A stretch of 64,000 nt of DNA. It comes from Micromonospora citrea. Lineage in GTDB: Bacteria > Actinomycetota > Actinomycetes > Mycobacteriales > Micromonosporaceae. Made by a program: the position numbers and the translations under genes. This document shows, in pieces, positions 49,932 through 58,265 of this stretch. Within the stretch, counting starts at the first letter, position 1, and the number at the start of each line of letters is the position of its first letter. The DNA lies in assembly GCF_900090315.1 (NCBI RefSeq), contig NZ_FMHZ01000002.1, forward strand, positions 2,272,501 through 2,336,500, read 5' to 3'. The notes below the pieces were generated by a model, which was not told the origin of the DNA, made no database searches, and saw only the letters and a program-made list of their open reading frames with translations.

Positions 49932-51378
49932 CTTTCCGATCCTCGGCGCCCGGCCGGGCTCACCGCTCGACCTGCTACTGGTCAACGCCCCGCTACGCGA
50001 CTACGACCTGCGCCCCCGCGTCAACGATTTCACCCTGCCCGTACTCGGGATGGGCTACATCGCTACCTACGCGGCCGCCCAGGGTTTCCGCGTAGGCGTG
50101 CTCGACGGCGAGTGCCTGGGGCTGGGTGTCCGCCGGATCTGCGACGTCATCAACGAGGCCGCGCCGCGTTGGGTCGGCTTCAACCTTCTGGCTCCGACCT
50201 ACGATCTCAGCGCACGTATCGCTGCCCGGCTCGATCCGGCGATCAACATCATGGTCGGTGGTCACCAGGCAAAGGCGATGCCCGCCACGGTCATCAACGA
50301 TCCCCGGTTTGGCCGCCTGGAGGCCCTCGTCCTCGGCGAGGGCGAGACGCGGGTCGCGGAGCTGCTCCACGAACACCAGCGTCGCTCGCGGCTGCCGGGA
50401 GTCATGTGGCGCGACCCCGTCCTGCGCACGCCGGTGGCCGGAGACAGCCCCGGCTCGAAGCGGCATCTCGCCCCGGACATCAACGGCCTACCATTCGTCG
50501 ACCGGCGCTACTTCGCCGCCGACCCCTATCGCCCGAGTGGCGGCCCCTTGGAGGCCGCCATGGTGGGAGCCCGCGGCTGCCCTTACGACTGCTCGTTCTG
50601 CGGGGCTGCCGTGAGCGCGAATCCCGATGTCACGATCCGCACCAGGGATCCGGAAAACATCATCGCCGAGATGGATGCGGTACACGCCCGATACGGAGTC
50701 ACCGCATTCCGCTTCGTCGACGATCTATTCCTCGGCTACGAACGGTTCATCCGTCGGTGCATGGCAGCCTTCGGCGCAGCCGCGGTTGGCAGCCGATACG
50801 TCTGGGACGCGACCGGACGAATCAATGTCCTCGCCCGGGCGGACGACGTACTGCTGGAGAGCCTCGCCGGAAACGGCTGCCGGGAGGTGGCGCTCGGCAT
50901 CGAATCCGGCAGCGCCCGGGTGCTCGGCCACATCGGTAAGCGAATCAACCCGGAACTGACCCGGCAGGTGGTCCGCCGACTCACCCGACTCGGTATCAAC
51001 GTCAAGGGCTACTTCATCCTTGGCCTGCCCACGGAGACCCGGGCCGAACTCGACGCCACCGTCCAGCACGTCTACGAGCTGTGGGATCTCGCCGACAGCC
51101 AGCCTGGATCCTTCCGAGCCAGCGTGTTCGAGTTCCGCCCATATCCCGGAACTCCGGAGTGGCACCGGCTGCTGGCCACCGGCCGATACGACGCGGCGCA
51201 ACTGCTGAACTACGACGCGATCGACCTCACCGGCGAAGGATTGGACGAAGCCATGCGCGAACGCGACGAGTTCAACTTCTCGGTAAATCTCCAGTTCGGA
51301 GAGGTCGAGCTGTCGTACGTACGGCGAAAACTCGTCGAGCTGGCCCGCGCCCAGCACGGCCGGTCGGCGTCGCGATGA
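49864..51378 (+). CDS. B12-binding-domain radical SAM protein
   Basis: 504 residues. Residues 36-170 form a cobalamin-binding-type Rossmann domain (LDLLLVNAPLRDYDLRP, GFNLLAPTYD, INIMVGGHQA). The radical SAM core starts with ARGCPYDCSFCG, giving the [4Fe-4S] ligands Cys239, Cys243 and Cys246, and continues with VDDLFLG, IESGS and the GYFILGLPTET signature. The chemistry is probably methyl transfer or carbon-carbon rearrangement; the substrate is unknown. GTG at 49864 is the only start before the conserved region and overlaps the glycosylase gene by 68 bases; the kinase gene overlaps its stop by four. Confidence 0.87.
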   Translation: MTTSPRTPCSPSPSVADATDPSSFPILGARPGSPLDLLLVNAPLRDYDLRPRVNDFTLPVLGMGYIATYAAAQGFRVGVLDGECLGLGVRRICDVINEAAPRWVGFNLLAPTYDLSARIAARLDPAINIMVGGHQAKAMPATVINDPRFGRLEALVLGEGETRVAELLHEHQRRSRLPGVMWRDPVLRTPVAGDSPGSKRHLAPDINGLPFVDRRYFAADPYRPSGGPLEAAMVGARGCPYDCSFCGAAVSANPDVTIRTRDPENIIAEMDAVHARYGVTAFRFVDDLFLGYERFIRRCMAAFGAAAVGSRYVWDATGRINVLARADDVLLESLAGNGCREVALGIESGSARVLGHIGKRINPELTRQVVRRLTRLGINVKGYFILGLPTETRAELDATVQHVYELWDLADSQPGSFRASVFEFRPYPGTPEWHRLLATGRYDAAQLLNYDAIDLTGEGLDEAMRERDEFNFSVNLQFGEVELSYVRRKLVELARAQHGRSASR

Positions 51379-52034
51379 GTGGCAGGTTCATCGTCGTCGA
51401 CGGCCCGAGCGGCGTCGGGAAGACCACGATCACCGCGCTCCTGGCGGACAGCCTGGCCGCCGAGGGCTGGCTGGTACATCCAACGAAGGAGCCCACCCGC
51501 ACCAGGCTGGGCCAGACCGCACGGTACGGAACCGATGACTACCACGGTTTGACCCTGGCCTGTCTCGTTGCCGCCGACCGCTATCAACACCTGGAGACCG
51601 AGATCCGGCCGGCGCTCGCCGCCGGGCAGATCGTTCTCTGCGACCGGTACCTCGCCACGTCACTGGTGTTGCAGCGACTGGACGGAGTCGATCCGACGTT
51701 CATCTGGGACCTCAACAGCCTGGCCGACCGACCCGACCTGACCATCGTCCTCACGGGCGACCCGAACCGATCGCGCAGCAGGGCCGCCGCACGGGGCATC
51801 CACAGCAGATTCCACCGTGGCGGGGTGGACGCGGGGCGACGCGAGATGGAGCTGTACGTCGAGGTCTCGGCCGAGCTGAGCGAAGCCGGATTTTCCGTGC
51901 ACGTCCATGATGTCGGCACGCAGTCACCGGGCGAGGTTGTCGCCGCGCTCCTCGACCCGGTCCGGGCGCTGCTCGGCCACGGCGGCGACGCTCAGGCCCT
52001 CACTGGCAGCGACGCGCGGATCAGCGAGTCGTAG
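51375..52034 (+). CDS. thymidylate kinase-like deoxynucleotide kinase
   Basis: 219 residues. P-loop DGPSGVGKTT (9-18), the DRY motif (90-92: LCDRYLATSL) and the lid-region arginines (RSRSRAAARG) match the dTMP kinase fold. As a second, non-housekeeping copy in an operon with a glycosylase and a radical SAM protein, it may phosphorylate a modified nucleotide. ATG at 51375 overlaps the radical SAM stop (ATGA). Its 3' end overlaps the convergent CYTH gene by 43 bases. Confidence 0.85.
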   Translation: MSGRFIVVDGPSGVGKTTITALLADSLAAEGWLVHPTKEPTRTRLGQTARYGTDDYHGLTLACLVAADRYQHLETEIRPALAAGQIVLCDRYLATSLVLQRLDGVDPTFIWDLNSLADRPDLTIVLTGDPNRSRSRAAARGIHSRFHRGGVDAGRREMELYVEVSAELSEAGFSVHVHDVGTQSPGEVVAALLDPVRALLGHGGDAQALTGSDARISES

Positions 52035-52549
52035 GTCTCCGTGGTCCGCTCCAACTCCACACCGAGGGAGCGGGCGAACCGATCGAGATCGCACTGCACG
52101 TCGTCGGCCGGACGGGGTCCCGCGACCATCACCTCGATCTCGAAGAAAGCGCCGAGGCCGCGCACCTCGTCAAGGCAGAGCGACATCTGCCCGAGCCGTG
52201 CCGTGCGTCGCGTCTTCACGATCCGCACCGTCGGGTAGAAGCCCATCGCCAGGATCGCCTCGTGCATCTGGTCCCGGACGAGCACCTCCGTCTCGTGCTC
52301 CCGACAGGCCAGCTCGTTGGCCAGCGGCTTCTTGACGCAGAAGACGTGCCGCCCGTTCTCGGTGCGCAGCCGGGCGAACGCGGCACCCGCCTTGCTCTGG
52401 CCGTAGCTCCAACCGACCGCCGCGTACGCCTGGTCGTCCTGGTGCACCGGCTCCGAGAACGTCGCTCCTCGGGCTTCGATCGCGTCAACCAGCGTGTCCG
52501 GGTCGCCGACCCGGTACTTGACCTCGATCTCCCGGAGCCCGTCGGTCAT
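51992..52549 (-). CDS. CYTH-domain (class IV adenylyl cyclase/triphosphatase-like) protein
   Basis: 185 residues. EIEVKYR (8-14 from the ATG at 52549) is the hallmark ExExK motif of the CYTH triphosphate-tunnel fold. Later acidic and basic residues (HETEVLV, RIVKTRR, LCLDEV, FFEIEV) line the tunnel. Members hydrolyse thiamine or inorganic triphosphates, or make cAMP. ATG at 52549 has GGAGA at the right distance; the preceding GTG at 52552 is less likely. The gene is convergent with the kinase gene, overlapping its end. Confidence 0.88.
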   Translation of the reverse strand: MTDGLREIEVKYRVGDPDTLVDAIEARGATFSEPVHQDDQAYAAVGWSYGQSKAGAAFARLRTENGRHVFCVKKPLANELACREHETEVLVRDQMHEAILAMGFYPTVRIVKTRRTARLGQMSLCLDEVRGLGAFFEIEVMVAGPRPADDVQCDLDRFARSLGVELERTTETYDSLIRASLPVRA

Positions 52550-52700
52550 CACATCTCCATGGCGGCACGGTCGTCGACCAGGTCACTCAACCACAGGGCC
52601 GGGCCGTTCCGGTGCCGACACTCTGCCGACTGGTCGAGCCGGTTGAAAGCAGCACTTCCTTCACAAACACCGAGCGATCGGCGTGCCGGGCCTGGCTGGC

Positions 52701-52741
52701 GGCAGGGCGGGGATGACCCGTGCGGTCGAGCCCGCCCTGCC
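52701..52741 (-). terminator. hairpin after the vWA-linked membrane protein
   Basis: An exact 11-bp stem GGCAGGGCGGG and its complement, with a 19-base loop, lies nine bases past the stop of the minus-strand gene at 52750. Confidence 0.55.
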
Positions 52742-52749
52742 GTCACCGG

Positions 52750-53583
52750 TCAGCCGACGCGCTGGCGGGGGCGGGTCAGGGCGAAGCCGACCACACCCGC
52801 GACGGCGGCCAGGATGCCGCCCCCGACGGTCCAGTACCAGCGGGACGACAGGCTCGGCCACCGGACCCAGTCGAACCAGCCGTCCTCGTCGTCGCCGGCC
52901 GCCGCCGGGTCGGGCGTACCGGCGGTCGGGTCGCCGGGGAGCACCTTGCCCGGGTTCACCGCCGGGACAAGGGGCTCCTTGAGGTCGCCGCCCTCCGGCT
53001 CGGTGTCGCCGTCGGACTCCACCCCGACGAGCAGGCTCACCTCGATCGGCAGGCCCAGCTCCTGCTCCGGCAGCTCGGTGCCGGACAGCCGGACGTAGTA
53101 GGTGCCCGGCAGCGGGTCGCCCGACCACGGCTCGGCCCACGAGCGCACCTGGCGCAGCTCGCAGTCGAGTTCGACGGTGGCGGCACTCTTCGACGCCACC
53201 GGGGTCTGCGCCCCGGCGACGCACGCCTGCCGGCGGCGCAGCCCGTCGAAGACCTCGACGGTCCAGGTGGAGTCGCCCTTCCGGCTCGCCGCGGCGGGCA
53301 GCGACACGGTGGCCGCCACGTGGTGGGTGTCCCCCGCCTCGGCCGTGAACGACCAGTACAGGTAGTCGCCGACGGAGGCGCCGACCCGTACGGGCTGGCC
53401 GGGGCTGATCCCGGCGGCGGTGAGGAACGAGGTGCCGGCCTTGTTGACGGTGGCGGCCCCCGGCGACGGGGTGGGCGTGTCCGCGCCGGCGGCGGCCGGC
53501 AGCGCGACGGCGACACCGGTGGCGGCGAGCAGCACCGCCGCCCGACGGGCCGGGGTCAGGGCCGGAGCCTTCCGCATCGTCAT
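52750..53583 (-). CDS. secreted beta-domain protein with C-terminal anchor, paired with vWA protein
   Basis: 277 residues. A signal peptide ends near residue 33 (AAAGADT). The external region of about 180 residues is beta-rich and includes VGDYLYWSFTAEAGD, LPGTYYVRLSGTE, and two cysteines (RQACVAGA and LDCEL). A C-terminal membrane segment (about 245-268) is followed by RPRQRVG. ATG at 53583 has GGAGGA four bases upstream and overlaps the vWA stop (ATGA). The pair probably works at the membrane surface. Confidence 0.8.
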   Translation of the reverse strand: MTMRKAPALTPARRAAVLLAATGVAVALPAAAGADTPTPSPGAATVNKAGTSFLTAAGISPGQPVRVGASVGDYLYWSFTAEAGDTHHVAATVSLPAAASRKGDSTWTVEVFDGLRRRQACVAGAQTPVASKSAATVELDCELRQVRSWAEPWSGDPLPGTYYVRLSGTELPEQELGLPIEVSLLVGVESDGDTEPEGGDLKEPLVPAVNPGKVLPGDPTAGTPDPAAAGDDEDGWFDWVRWPSLSSRWYWTVGGGILAAVAGVVGFALTRPRQRVG

Positions 53584-54890
53584 CGGGTCCTCCAGACCGC
53601 TACCCACCAACGGGTCAGCCAACCAACGATCAACCCACTGAGCAGGCCCGCGAGGGTCAGTACGCCCAGCAGCACCCAGCCCCGGCCGAGTCCCGGGCTG
53701 TTCGGGGCGGGCGACGCGTCGACCAGGTCGATGGTCAGTTCGAGCGGCATGCCCGGCGCCGCAGCGGCCCCCGCCTTGGCGGAGAAGGAGTTGCTGACGA
53801 CCAGGCAGACGACCGTGGGCTCGGGGGCCTTCCCGGTCGAGCCGGAGAAGACGCCGCCCTTGTCGTCGGCCTCCGACTCCTCCTCGTCGTCGTCGTCCTC
53901 CGCCGCCGACCAGCGCACGCCGGTCGACAGCACGTCGGTACGTCCGCTGCCGGCGTCGTTGCCCCGGACCAGTTCCCGCCCGTCGGGGGCGGTGGCCCGC
54001 AGCAGTACGCCGTAGTCCCGGTTCAACGGCCGGTCCAGGCCGATGCTCACCGAGGCCCGCAGCTCCTGCCCCGGCTGGACCGGGATCCGGTACCACCGGT
54101 GCTCCTCGAAGCGCTCCCGGTCGGTGTAGACGCCGGAGGTGAGCACGGGCGCCTTGGCGCAGACGTCGGTGCCGGCCACCTTCGCCGGCGTCTTGGCGTG
54201 GGTGTCCTTGGCCCGTTCGACGAGCTGCTTGATCCGCCGGGTCAGGTCGTCCTTGCTCTGCGCCGAGGTGTAGGTGCCGCCGGTCGCCGAGGCGATGCAG
54301 ACGAGCTGCTTGCGTACCTTCTCGTCGGGGATGAGGCCGAGCGTGTCGACCACCAGTTTGGTGCCCTGGGCGGCCAGCTCGCGGGCCACCTCGCAGGGGT
54401 CCGGCGGCGCGCAGGTGTCCTCGCCGTCGGTGATGAGCACGATGCGCCGGGTGGTCTCGCCGGTGCCGAGGTCCTTCGCCGCCTCGCGCAGGGCCAGGCC
54501 GACCGGGGTGAAGCCGGTTGGGCGCAGGGTGGCGATGGCGTTCTTGGCCTTCACCCGGTCGACGGGGCCGACCGGCACGAGCTGCTGGGTGTCCTGGCAG
54601 CCGACCTTCTTGTCGTCGCCGCCGTAGGTGGCGCCGAGGACGCGGATGCCGAGATCCGTCGTCTCGGGCAGCGCGTCCACGACGTCGTTGAACGCCTCCT
54701 GGGCGACGGAGATACGAGTACGACCGCCGATGTCCTTGGCGCGCATCGAGCCACTCACGTCGAGCACCAGCTCCACTTTGGGCGGTTCGACGGGTTCGGT
54801 CTCGCGCTCGTCGGCGTAGGCGGGAGCACCCAGTGTCGGGAAGGCCACCAACAGTCCTAACAGGACCGCCGGGAGCCGTCGTTTGATCAT
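53580..54890 (-). CDS. von Willebrand factor A domain membrane protein
   Basis: 436 residues. A signal peptide ends near residue 26 (AYADE). The vWA domain begins with KVELVLDVSGSM, a complete MIDAS motif (Asp44, Ser46, Ser48), followed by RIVLITDGEDTCAPPDP. A second external part of about 170 residues is followed by an acidic stretch and one C-terminal membrane segment (about 403-425). Similar to Ca-activated channel/Mg-chelatase-like vWA proteins that assemble surface complexes. ATG at 54890 was chosen; ATG at 54914 would add eight residues before the signal. Coupled to the downstream partner by ATGA overlap. Confidence 0.85.
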   Translation of the reverse strand: MIKRRLPAVLLGLLVAFPTLGAPAYADERETEPVEPPKVELVLDVSGSMRAKDIGGRTRISVAQEAFNDVVDALPETTDLGIRVLGATYGGDDKKVGCQDTQQLVPVGPVDRVKAKNAIATLRPTGFTPVGLALREAAKDLGTGETTRRIVLITDGEDTCAPPDPCEVARELAAQGTKLVVDTLGLIPDEKVRKQLVCIASATGGTYTSAQSKDDLTRRIKQLVERAKDTHAKTPAKVAGTDVCAKAPVLTSGVYTDRERFEEHRWYRIPVQPGQELRASVSIGLDRPLNRDYGVLLRATAPDGRELVRGNDAGSGRTDVLSTGVRWSAAEDDDDEEESEADDKGGVFSGSTGKAPEPTVVCLVVSNSFSAKAGAAAAPGMPLELTIDLVDASPAPNSPGLGRGWVLLGVLTLAGLLSGLIVGWLTRWWVAVWRTR

Positions 54891-54910
54891 CACGGCGCCG
54901 ATCCTAGTGA

Positions 54911-55216
54911 TCATCGTGCTCGTGACCGACCGGGCGTCGATGTCTCGTCCACTGGGGAGGAATCGCGCGAGCGCTCCTCGGCGTGTCGGGTCTGCCAGGT
55001 GCGCAGCGCCTCCTTGATGCGGTGGTTCTCGGCGCGGGTGAGGTCGAGCTGGCGGGTGCGGTCGCGCAGCTCGTGGGCGAGACGGTGCAGCAGGGCGTCG
55101 ACCTCGTCGACCCGGTAGCCGCGCCGGCAGAAGGGCGTGCGCGGGAGCGTGACGCCGAGGACGCGATCGGGGGTGAGCGGGTCGGGCAGGGCGTGCCGGC
55201 TGCGGTAGACGGCCAT
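54911..55216 (-). CDS. DivIVA-domain protein
   Basis: 101 residues. RTPFCRRGYRVDEVDALLHRLAHELRDR is the DivIVA N-terminal lipid-binding and dimerisation pattern, here in short pieces: GYRVDEVDALL and a coiled coil LTRAENHRIKEALRTW. It is much shorter than the polar DivIVA/Wag31. ATG at 55216 overlaps the preceding stop by one base (TGATG). Third gene of the operon with the globin-like reductase. Confidence 0.85.
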   Translation of the reverse strand: MAVYRSRHALPDPLTPDRVLGVTLPRTPFCRRGYRVDEVDALLHRLAHELRDRTRQLDLTRAENHRIKEALRTWQTRHAEERSRDSSPVDETSTPGRSRAR

Positions 55217-56316
55217 CAGGGCACCATCGCGTACGGCAGGTGGAGGCGGTCGGCGGGCACCCCGGCGGCGAGCAGCCGCAGCCGCGCGCCGGCCAGCATC
55301 GACGGCGGACCGCAGACGTGGACGTCCTGGTCGGGGCGATGGTGGTCGAGGGCGATGGTGAGGGCGTCGCCCCGCTCGGCCGGCTCGGCGGCAGGATCAT
55401 GGCTGAAGGCGGGCACGACGGTCAGCCAGTCGTGGGCACACTGGAGCTTGTCGAGGGCGGTCGCGTCGTAGAGTTCCGCGAAGCCGCGCGCCCCGACGAC
55501 CAGGGTCACCCGCCGGCCGTCGGGCGCGGCGGCGACCTGCTCCACCAGGGCGCGCAGCGGCGCCAGGCCGGTGCCCCCGGCGACGAGCAGCAGGTCCCGG
55601 CGCGGGAGCGGATCCAGGCGCGGGGACTGGTCCAGGCTGAGGCCGGCGTCGCGCGGCGGGCCGAGCCAGAGCGGGTCGCCGGGGCGTACGTCGTGGACAA
55701 GACTGTGCGAGACGGTGCCGGCGGCGACGGCGCGGACGTGCAGCTCGACGGTGCCGTCGGGGCGCGGGGCGTTGGCCGGCGAGAGCCACCGCCAGCGGCC
55801 GGGGCGGCGCGGCGTGCAGACAGGGAGGGCCTGGCCGGGCCGGTGGGGCAGGCGACGCCAGGGGCGTACGGTGAGGATCGCGATGGTGTCGCACGGCCGG
55901 TCGTGGCCGATCACCTCGGCGGGCCACCAGGCCGGGCCGTCGCCGGCCTGCTCGGCGGCGCGGCGCACGGCTTCGGCGGCGCGGCGGCCGGCGCGCTCCC
56001 AGGCTTCCGCGACCGGCGGCGTCCACCGCGGTCGGGCCTGCCGGGCGACGGCGGCCCGCAGCGCCTCGGCGACGGCGGCGTGGTGGGGCAGCAGGCCGTG
56101 CCGGCGGTACGCGCGGCCGAGCACCGCCAGCAGCGCCGCCCGCCCGGCGGGGTCGTCGCCGCCGACCGTGAGGCGGCCGAGCGTGGCGAAGAGCAGCGGG
56201 GCGTCCCGCTCGGGGAGCAGGCCGGGGCGGCCGTCCTCCAGGGGGCACCAGAAGTCGTCGGCGCCCTCGTCGGCGCCCCTGTCGACGGCCGCCTCCCAGG
56301 CGGCGACGACGGTCAC
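55216..56316 (-). CDS. globin-like / ferredoxin-NADP reductase fusion
   Basis: 366 residues. Residues 45-130 look like the last helices of a globin (AVLGRAYRRHGLLPHHAAVAEA then WTPPVAEAWERAGRRAAEAV), as in flavohaemoglobin; the early globin helices are not convincing, so heme binding is uncertain. Residues 145-366 are an FAD/NAD reductase: GQALPVC, VSHSLVHDVRPGDPLWLGPP, LLLVAGGTGLAPLRAL and VHVCGPPSML. The expected activity is electron transfer or nitric-oxide chemistry. GTG at 56316 overlaps the CR...PCRL paralogue 3 stop by four bases; the DivIVA start overlaps its own stop. Confidence 0.8.
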   Translation of the reverse strand: MTVVAAWEAAVDRGADEGADDFWCPLEDGRPGLLPERDAPLLFATLGRLTVGGDDPAGRAALLAVLGRAYRRHGLLPHHAAVAEALRAAVARQARPRWTPPVAEAWERAGRRAAEAVRRAAEQAGDGPAWWPAEVIGHDRPCDTIAILTVRPWRRLPHRPGQALPVCTPRRPGRWRWLSPANAPRPDGTVELHVRAVAAGTVSHSLVHDVRPGDPLWLGPPRDAGLSLDQSPRLDPLPRRDLLLVAGGTGLAPLRALVEQVAAAPDGRRVTLVVGARGFAELYDATALDKLQCAHDWLTVVPAFSHDPAAEPAERGDALTIALDHHRPDQDVHVCGPPSMLAGARLRLLAAGVPADRLHLPYAMVP

Positions 56317-56570
56317 GCGCCCGCCTCGCAGGCGAGGCGATCCACGGCTGCGGCGTCGGCCTCGACCTCGGCTTCGGGCAGGCCGGCGGCGGCCAGGGTG
56401 GCCCGGCCCCAGCGGGCGAGACGGCAGGGGTAGGGGACGCGTTCGCTGCGGCACAGTTCGCCCTCCGGCCAGCTCTCCGGCACATGCGTGCGCACCGCCC
56501 GTACGGCGAAGGCGAGGTCCTCGTCGGTGACCGGAGTCAGGACCGGGAAGTCGTCGATCAGGGTGGACAC
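56313..56570 (-). CDS. small conserved protein, CR...PCRL family (paralogue 3)
   Basis: 85 residues. FAVRAVRTHVPESWPEGEL, CRSERVPYPCRLARWGRATL and a GL motif repeat the core of the other two paralogues. GTG at 56570 has GAGGGG eight bases upstream. It is the only copy in an operon: its stop overlaps the globin-like reductase by four bases. The reductase neighbour suggests, but does not prove, a redox or metal-related role for the two cysteines. Confidence 0.75.
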   Translation of the reverse strand: MSTLIDDFPVLTPVTDEDLAFAVRAVRTHVPESWPEGELCRSERVPYPCRLARWGRATLAAAGLPEAEVEADAAAVDRLACEAGA

Positions 56571-56736
56571 GTCTGCTGCCCCTCGGGTCGCGGCCGGTGG
56601 AGTGGCGCCGAGGCGGGCGGGAGCGGAGCTGCGTCGTTCGGGTCGACGCAGCTCCGGAGCCAGCACCCGCCCCGGGCCGTGCGTCGACCTTCACCTCCGA
56701 CCAGGGGTGCCGGTATGCGGCGATGATCGTGGCGGA

Positions 56737-56756
56737 GATACGGGCTGCGTATACGG
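56737..56756. promoter_or_regulatory. operator-like inverted repeat, copy 1
   Basis: GATACGGGCTGCGTATACGG contains a GATAC/GTATAC inverted pair and closely resembles a second element at 58266-58288. It lies between the CR...PCRL operon and the first phosphotransferase. Confidence 0.4.
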
Positions 56757-56808
56757 CTGATCACTCAGCCGGACTGCGTCCGAGCATGCGCCGGGCGGCG
56801 TCCGCCTC

Positions 56809-57657
56809 TCACGCTGCCGGCGCTGTCGAGCTGCCCCGTCTGTGCGGGCACGTCCGGTGGGCCGCCCAGCGGCGGGCGGCGTCGAGGAGCGGGCCGTGAT
56901 GGGGTGCCGGAGCGGCGTGCTGCTTGCGTTGCCAGAGCACGACCAGGGCGTCGGCGAACGCGGTCAACGCGGCCTCGGGTGCGTCGGCGTAGGCGGGCAC
57001 CTGCCGGCCCCACTCCTCGGCGGCGGCGGGATCGTGGCCGGCGCGGATCAGGCGCAGCAGCAGCAGTGCGGTGTCGATCCAGGCGGCACCGCAGGCGGGA
57101 CCGGACCAGTCGACGAGCCGGACGGTCGGGGTCTCCCCCGCATCTGACCGGGTCTCGATCAGGAAGTTGCGGGGCGTCATGTCGGTGTGCAGGAGGGTGT
57201 CGCCGTCGACCAGCTCGGGGGCGATGAGCGGCCGCCAGCGGTCGCCGATGGATGGCACGGCGACGGACGGGCACGGCGTGAGCCGCCGCCCCAGGTCATC
57301 GAGGAGGGCCGCCAGCGGGGCGAGGTCGGGTGAGCCCGGAGCCAGGTCGGGATGACGGCCGGCGGCGTGCTCGAAGCCGAGGAGCAGCCAGCCGCCGCGC
57401 TCGACGGTCCAGAGCAGCCGGGGAGCCGCCGCAGGCAGCCACGGGTTGAGACGGGCCTCGTTGCGGTAGAGCCAGCCGAACGGGCCGTCGACCTCGCCGC
57501 CCTTGCAGAAGATGCGGCCGGCGTCGGCGTCGATGGTGACGGCGATGTCGCTGGCGGCACCGGTCGGGATCGGGCTGACCGAGCAGATCGAGCCGGTGTG
57601 CCGCTCGACGTCACGGCGTACCCCCTCGGGCAGCTCCTCCCAGCGGCGACGTGGCAT
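56809..57657 (-). CDS. aminoglycoside phosphotransferase-like kinase
   Basis: 282 residues. The Brenner motif LLHTDMTPRNFLI (HxDxxxxN) and the following LVDWSG (in place of DFG-like DxD) identify an APH/choline-kinase-fold phosphotransferase; the N-terminal lobe is short. Substrate is not predictable and resistance is not implied. ATG at 57657 begins MPRRRWEELPEGVRRD. It follows the Cys-tail gene by 64 bases on the same strand and is probably in its operon. Confidence 0.83.
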   Translation of the reverse strand: MPRRRWEELPEGVRRDVERHTGSICSVSPIPTGAASDIAVTIDADAGRIFCKGGEVDGPFGWLYRNEARLNPWLPAAAPRLLWTVERGGWLLLGFEHAAGRHPDLAPGSPDLAPLAALLDDLGRRLTPCPSVAVPSIGDRWRPLIAPELVDGDTLLHTDMTPRNFLIETRSDAGETPTVRLVDWSGPACGAAWIDTALLLLRLIRAGHDPAAAEEWGRQVPAYADAPEAALTAFADALVVLWQRKQHAAPAPHHGPLLDAARRWAAHRTCPHRRGSSTAPAA

Positions 57658-57721
57658 GTGGTGGGCCTTCCGGCGGCGAGCGGTCCCGGGCAGTCTATGC
57701 CCGGGACCGCTGGTCAGCCGC

Positions 57722-58186
57722 CTACTTCTTGGGGCTGTCGTGGCAGCCGGCGTGGCACTGGTGGCACTTCGAACTGCAGTCGGCGGCCCGCGCCGCCCAG
57801 AGCGGCGCGTCGAGAGCGAAGCCGGCGGCGGTGATCGCGGCCACCGTCCGGGAGATCGGGGCGCCGACCGGCTCCGGAGCCGACGGTCGACTGTCGTCCG
57901 GCACGGGCTCGTGGTGGATGAAACGGCCGGCGACGCGGTCGCAGAACTCGGCGTAGTCGTGGGTGTGGAGGATGAACGTGTGCCAGCCGATGTCCACCAG
58001 ATCGGTCGGCCCGATCGGTTCGGCGGTGACGGCACACGCGCCGAGGAACGCCAGTGCCTGGTCCATGATCCTGGCCGGCAGGTCCGGGGCCAGCTCGGGG
58101 TGGTCGTGGGCGATGCGGGCGGTCAGCCGGTCGAACAGCTCATCCGGTACGAGGGTCCGGCCGGTCTTGTCGACGGTGAGCAGCAT
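57722..58186 (-). CDS. GRDP-like domain protein with Cys-rich C-terminal tail
   Basis: 154 residues. Residues 60-95 carry DLVDIGWHTFILHTHDYAEF, typical of the glycine-rich-domain-protein-like (DUF1399-like) module. The C-terminus ends in CSSKCHQCHAGCHDSPKK, four cysteines and two histidines in 18 residues, as in a metal-binding tail or a ribosomally made peptide core. ATG at 58186 has AAGGAG close upstream. It is next to a phosphotransferase and divergent from an HTH/TPR regulator, an arrangement that would suit a small regulated peptide or metallo-protein unit. Confidence 0.75.
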   Translation of the reverse strand: MLLTVDKTGRTLVPDELFDRLTARIAHDHPELAPDLPARIMDQALAFLGACAVTAEPIGPTDLVDIGWHTFILHTHDYAEFCDRVAGRFIHHEPVPDDSRPSAPEPVGAPISRTVAAITAAGFALDAPLWAARAADCSSKCHQCHAGCHDSPKK

Positions 58187-58265
58187 TGGCGCTCCTTCCG
58201 TTGGCGGGTCTGCGCCCAGACTGCGGCCCGGCCGATCGGCGACTGATGACGGCGCGAGCATCGTC

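Noticed and set aside
49864-51378. Viperin-like (antiviral radical SAM) protein
   Set aside because: It has an N-terminal cobalamin-binding-type domain and lacks the viperin layout, so it is a B12-type radical SAM enzyme.
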